Below, piece after piece: positions 62,301-64,000 of a DNA stretch of 64,000 nt (position 1 is its first letter; each line of letters starts with the position of its first letter). The stretch lies in the NCBI RefSeq assembly GCF_900112065.1, contig NZ_FOKE01000013.1, positions 124,001-188,000 on the forward strand. The letters are read 5' to 3'. This DNA is from Cohnella sp. OV330. Lineage in GTDB: Bacteria > Bacillota > Bacilli > Paenibacillales > Paenibacillaceae. The translations under genes and the position numbers were made by a program. The notes under the pieces were generated by a model, which saw only the letters and a list, made by a program, of their open reading frames with translations, made no database searches and was not told the origin of the DNA.

Positions 62301-64000
62301 CTACGTGAAGCCTGGCGCCTTTGTGATCGTCGATAATCTGGATGCGCGCGCGCAAGGCGGCTCCAGCTTTGAATACTGGCTTCACGCCGACCGAAGCATG
62401 ACGCAGGATGCGGAAAATAATGCGGTCACGATCGTACAAAACAAAGCGGCTCTGGACGTGAAGCTATACGCTCCGGGGTTAACGGCGATCCCCGTCACCG
62501 ACAAGTATCTGGACGCCGATGGCGTTGAGCATCCGCCTCTTGCAAAATCTCAATGGGCGGACGTCAAACGGCTTCATGGCGGGTTTGCGACGCCAAAAAC
62601 GGAGTATGCGACGATCGTTTCTACCTATGTGCCCTATCAGGTCGGCACCACGCCGCAGCATATTGTCTCCGAGGATCACGGCACCTATAGAAAGCTGCAC
62701 TTCTCCGACGGAACGGACGTTTATGTACGTACCGCGCAAAGCGGCGTCGTAGACACCGGCACCATGCAATTCGACGGCATCGCGGCTACGATAAAAGGAG
62801 AGTCCATACTACTGGTCGGCGGTACCCGATTGGTCATGAACGGAGTGACGAGGATCAGCAGCACGCAGGCGGCGACGGTCGCGCTCTCCGGTGAAGAGCT
62901 GTCGATCACAAGTACGCAAGAGGCCCAAGTCAGCCTGCATAAATCGGACGTGACGACCGTGCTCGACGAAAAGTACCGCAGTCTTCCGAAGGGCGGCAGC
63001 GTCACGGAAGCCGTGTACGCGCGTGGCGTTCACTGGGATTCGGTAGGCAGCACCTTAACGCTGAATGTCGAGCCCGGCCAACACCACCTCCTTCTCGACG
63101 ATGTCCCTGCGCCGGCTCCGATGGCTCCTATCTCCTATCCCATCGAGATTGACGGCAAGGCGTCGACGGTCACGCTGTCCGTGTATGGCGACGGACGAGG
63201 CGGCAGCGCCGCTTGGGGGTCGCTCTCGAACGCGGCTGGTCTGTACAAGGTTCTCGAGGCCCCGCCGGGCTTATACTTCGACAAGCTCACGATGGCGCAG
63301 CCGACCATCTTCTTGGGCGCGAACGCCCGTATTATTCTTCCTGATGTTTCCGGCACCTTGAAGCTGCGCAGCGTAGGGTCGGGCGAGACCACGCCAACGA
63401 CCGCGACGCAAGATTATGACGCCGTCAAGGAAGGCATGGATGTGTTCGCGGAAGCCGAGAGCTTCGTAGAGACCGATGGAGGCTCGTTTAACGTATACAG
63501 CTCGCGGCCTTGGCTGTCGGGCGGCAAGGGCGTCAGCAACTGGGCGACGCTCGGTCAAAATATTACGTGGAATCTGGACGTTCCCGAGGCCGGCACCTAC
63601 GATCTCGTCGTCAAATACGCCGCTTGGGAAGCGACCAGCGGTCTCCCCACGCGCCTCATTCAGCTAGGCGACCAATTCTATACGGCGGAAGCGGAGACCA
63701 CATTTGATTGGGGGACGCAGCCGGAATATTGGAAAGCCCTCACCGTTCACTCGGGCACAGTTCTGCCTGCCGGTCCGGTACAGCTCAAAATGTGGAATAT
63801 CAGAGGTCCCATGAACATGGACTGGATCGGCTTGGTCAAGACCGATGCGGCCGCCGAACCGACCGTCAAGGCGAGCCCGAGCGCAAGCGCGATAGCACCG
63901 GGTCAGCCGCTCGACGTCGGGCTCACGCTGGAACGGTCCGAACCGGCGGCTGGCATAGATCTGACGCTGTCCTACGATCCGGCTAAGTTTTCCTATAACG
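59371..64000 (+). CDS. Very large secreted heparinase II/III-like polysaccharide lyase (3' end missing)
   Basis: An open frame of over 1,540 codons runs past the right edge. After a signal peptide come two CBM4/9-like galactose-binding domains (about 35-190 and 195-350), a Pro/Thr linker (about 350-370), a fibronectin-like domain (about 375-475), the DUF4962 helical toroid (about 480-830, with [10 protein letters not shown] and [17 protein letters not shown]), a heparinase II/III-type beta-sandwich (from about 835, [12 protein letters not shown] with the conserved His), a CBM6-like domain (about 1370-1500) and a cohesin-like start ([27 protein letters not shown]). Uronic-acid-containing glycans are the probable substrates. 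The TTG at 59371 has GGGAGG 9 nt upstream. Confidence 0.85.
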   Translation, partial: MIKRTRQSRVSAFMVMIMGLSLFLNLIPYPHASAAVDSAVLGPELVANPGFEQVSDGMPANWTKYASGTPAGITVEAVTDQAAEGSYSAKLTDTSTAAAAGIQSSKIPYSPGTSYNASAKVRVEAGGVSMIIRYFKADNTSTQTVTSSKGTGTQWQTLQLSATPPADTVDIQLILVVPSSHNVGTIYVDDTSFKTNELLLNPSFEAVTGTRPDGWTATDHGASSSIATVIGAVYSAHGNKSLHMLDSSTTDAYRVKSAATPIVSGKTYAASVKAKAMSGTASLIVHFIGSAGQTFVEAQSTGTDSWETLTLTAAPPAGTTDIQVELSTSAAGTADLYFDQATLTISGSSPSPTPPLTPSPTPTLTPPPVGSLEWPIVRDPALMRPFQPADDLVTTQNPPDFGWPFIDNADSYELQVSTDGAFQSIAYQKNGITFNYYNFPYTFEDGQSYFWRVRFHKSEGWSAWSDVRKFRIDADSVPFPVPPVSELMAKVPVSHPRVLATADTLSEFRLRKDEGGKKTFEQIKSLVDLTKHTMPGEPSSDKDDDILDQTTAVTEPMINAAFVYLITGNTAYGNFAKERLLHISTWRTKEGPTQYDNHAGGNDQVHREIALSGAMAYDWIYDLLSQSERETVLTMVHDRASTIANHVLYGSKPISSAPYDSHGWTVYGYLGMIATALLHDDISVNGTVVSDDAQEWFNLIVPAYINLAPTWGGEDGGWGNGVGYWQWSTMSNKRFVDTLYVATGFSIYDKAFNRNEYLYPLYTLPFGQKTGELGDNIEGSGGLGIDRGYVHASSTRNAMMQQNEVAQWYAQQYNYSFTNFITYLYEDVNLPARPPVELPTAKYFDQIGLVAMHSSLFDPKRISLYFKSSKYGSYNHTHADQNAFVIKAFGEDLTVDGGFYDAYNSDHNGNYTRQTFAKNAITYDNKKGQKVFDMTASGQITGFASNKDFDAAVGDATQAYNTDPSNNGLDLAQRSVIYVKPGAFVIVDNLDARAQGGSSFEYWLHADRSMTQDAENNAVTIVQNKAALDVKLYAPGLTAIPVTDKYLDADGVEHPPLAKSQWADVKRLHGGFATPKTEYATIVSTYVPYQVGTTPQHIVSEDHGTYRKLHFSDGTDVYVRTAQSGVVDTGTMQFDGIAATIKGESILLVGGTRLVMNGVTRISSTQAATVALSGEELSITSTQEAQVSLHKSDVTTVLDEKYRSLPKGGSVTEAVYARGVHWDSVGSTLTLNVEPGQHHLLLDDVPAPAPMAPISYPIEIDGKASTVTLSVYGDGRGGSAAWGSLSNAAGLYKVLEAPPGLYFDKLTMAQPTIFLGANARIILPDVSGTLKLRSVGSGETTPTTATQDYDAVKEGMDVFAEAESFVETDGGSFNVYSSRPWLSGGKGVSNWATLGQNITWNLDVPEAGTYDLVVKYAAWEATSGLPTRLIQLGDQFYTAEAETTFDWGTQPEYWKALTVHSGTVLPAGPVQLKMWNIRGPMNMDWIGLVKTDAAAEPTVKASPSASAIAPGQPLDVGLTLERSEPAAGIDLTLSYDPAKFSYN

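Overview
The window is GC-rich chromosomal DNA from a Gram-positive, low-copy-repeat, soil-type Firmicute of the Paenibacillaceae (Paenibacillus/Cohnella-like). Evidence: Paenibacillus-style RlmN, many AraC-type regulators, YesM/YesN-type two-component pairs beside sugar ABC transporters, Lpl-type ABC systems, strong GGAGG ribosome sites with frequent TTG/GTG starts, SLH-anchored surface proteins, and ~50 bp-periodic intergenic repeats. No rRNA, tRNA, CRISPR array or prophage was seen.

Layout. (1) 1-9.6 kb: a GH3 beta-N-acetylhexosaminidase (cut by the left edge), a translationally coupled uxaC-uxaB-uxaA uronate operon, a Gfo/Idh/MocA oxidoreductase and two divergent AraC regulators. (2) 9.7-20.3 kb: two homologous Rpn/PD-(D/E)XK 'transposase' genes (the second frameshifted) with related hairpin leaders; between them a cobalamin riboswitch with terminator controlling a secreted, SLH-anchored transcobalamin-like protein, a QorB-like reductase, an ECF sigma/anti-sigma pair, a LysR regulator beside a frameshifted SDR gene, and a Rob-like regulator. 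(3) 20.3-27.9 kb: rlmN, an HxlR regulator with a 12 bp perfect inverted-repeat operator facing an MFS exporter/aldo-keto reductase operon, an HD-GYP phosphodiesterase, and a soluble PAS chemoreceptor divergent from a CarH-type B12 photoreceptor gene. (4) 28-33.8 kb: a membrane histidine kinase converging on a two-gene unit made of a ComQ-like class I isoprenoid enzyme and a 78-residue NHLP-leader peptide ending in tryptophan. This unit is the most unusual locus here. (5) 34-39.1 kb: a five-PAS kinase and an ABC-2 exporter divergent from its TetR regulator. (6) 39.2-64 kb: carbohydrate uptake and breakdown: a YesN/YesM pair, a binding protein and two permeases, a GH2 hydrolase, a membrane-bound AraC regulator, a secreted beta-helix protein, an Lpl-type ABC system and a very large heparinase II/III-like polysaccharide lyase cut by the right edge.

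How it works together (inference): secreted lyase, beta-helix enzyme, GH2 and GH3 enzymes would release uronate-containing oligosaccharides; the two ABC systems import them under YesM/YesN and AraC control; UxaC, UxaB and UxaA convert the uronates to 2-keto-3-deoxygluconate. Vitamin B12 appears twice, as a scavenged nutrient (riboswitch gene) and as a light-sensing cofactor (CarH). The isoprenoid-enzyme/NHLP-peptide pair looks like a hybrid of ComQX-type pheromone prenylation and NHLP-leader RiPP biosynthesis; to my knowledge this combination is not a standard described system, but I could not search for it.
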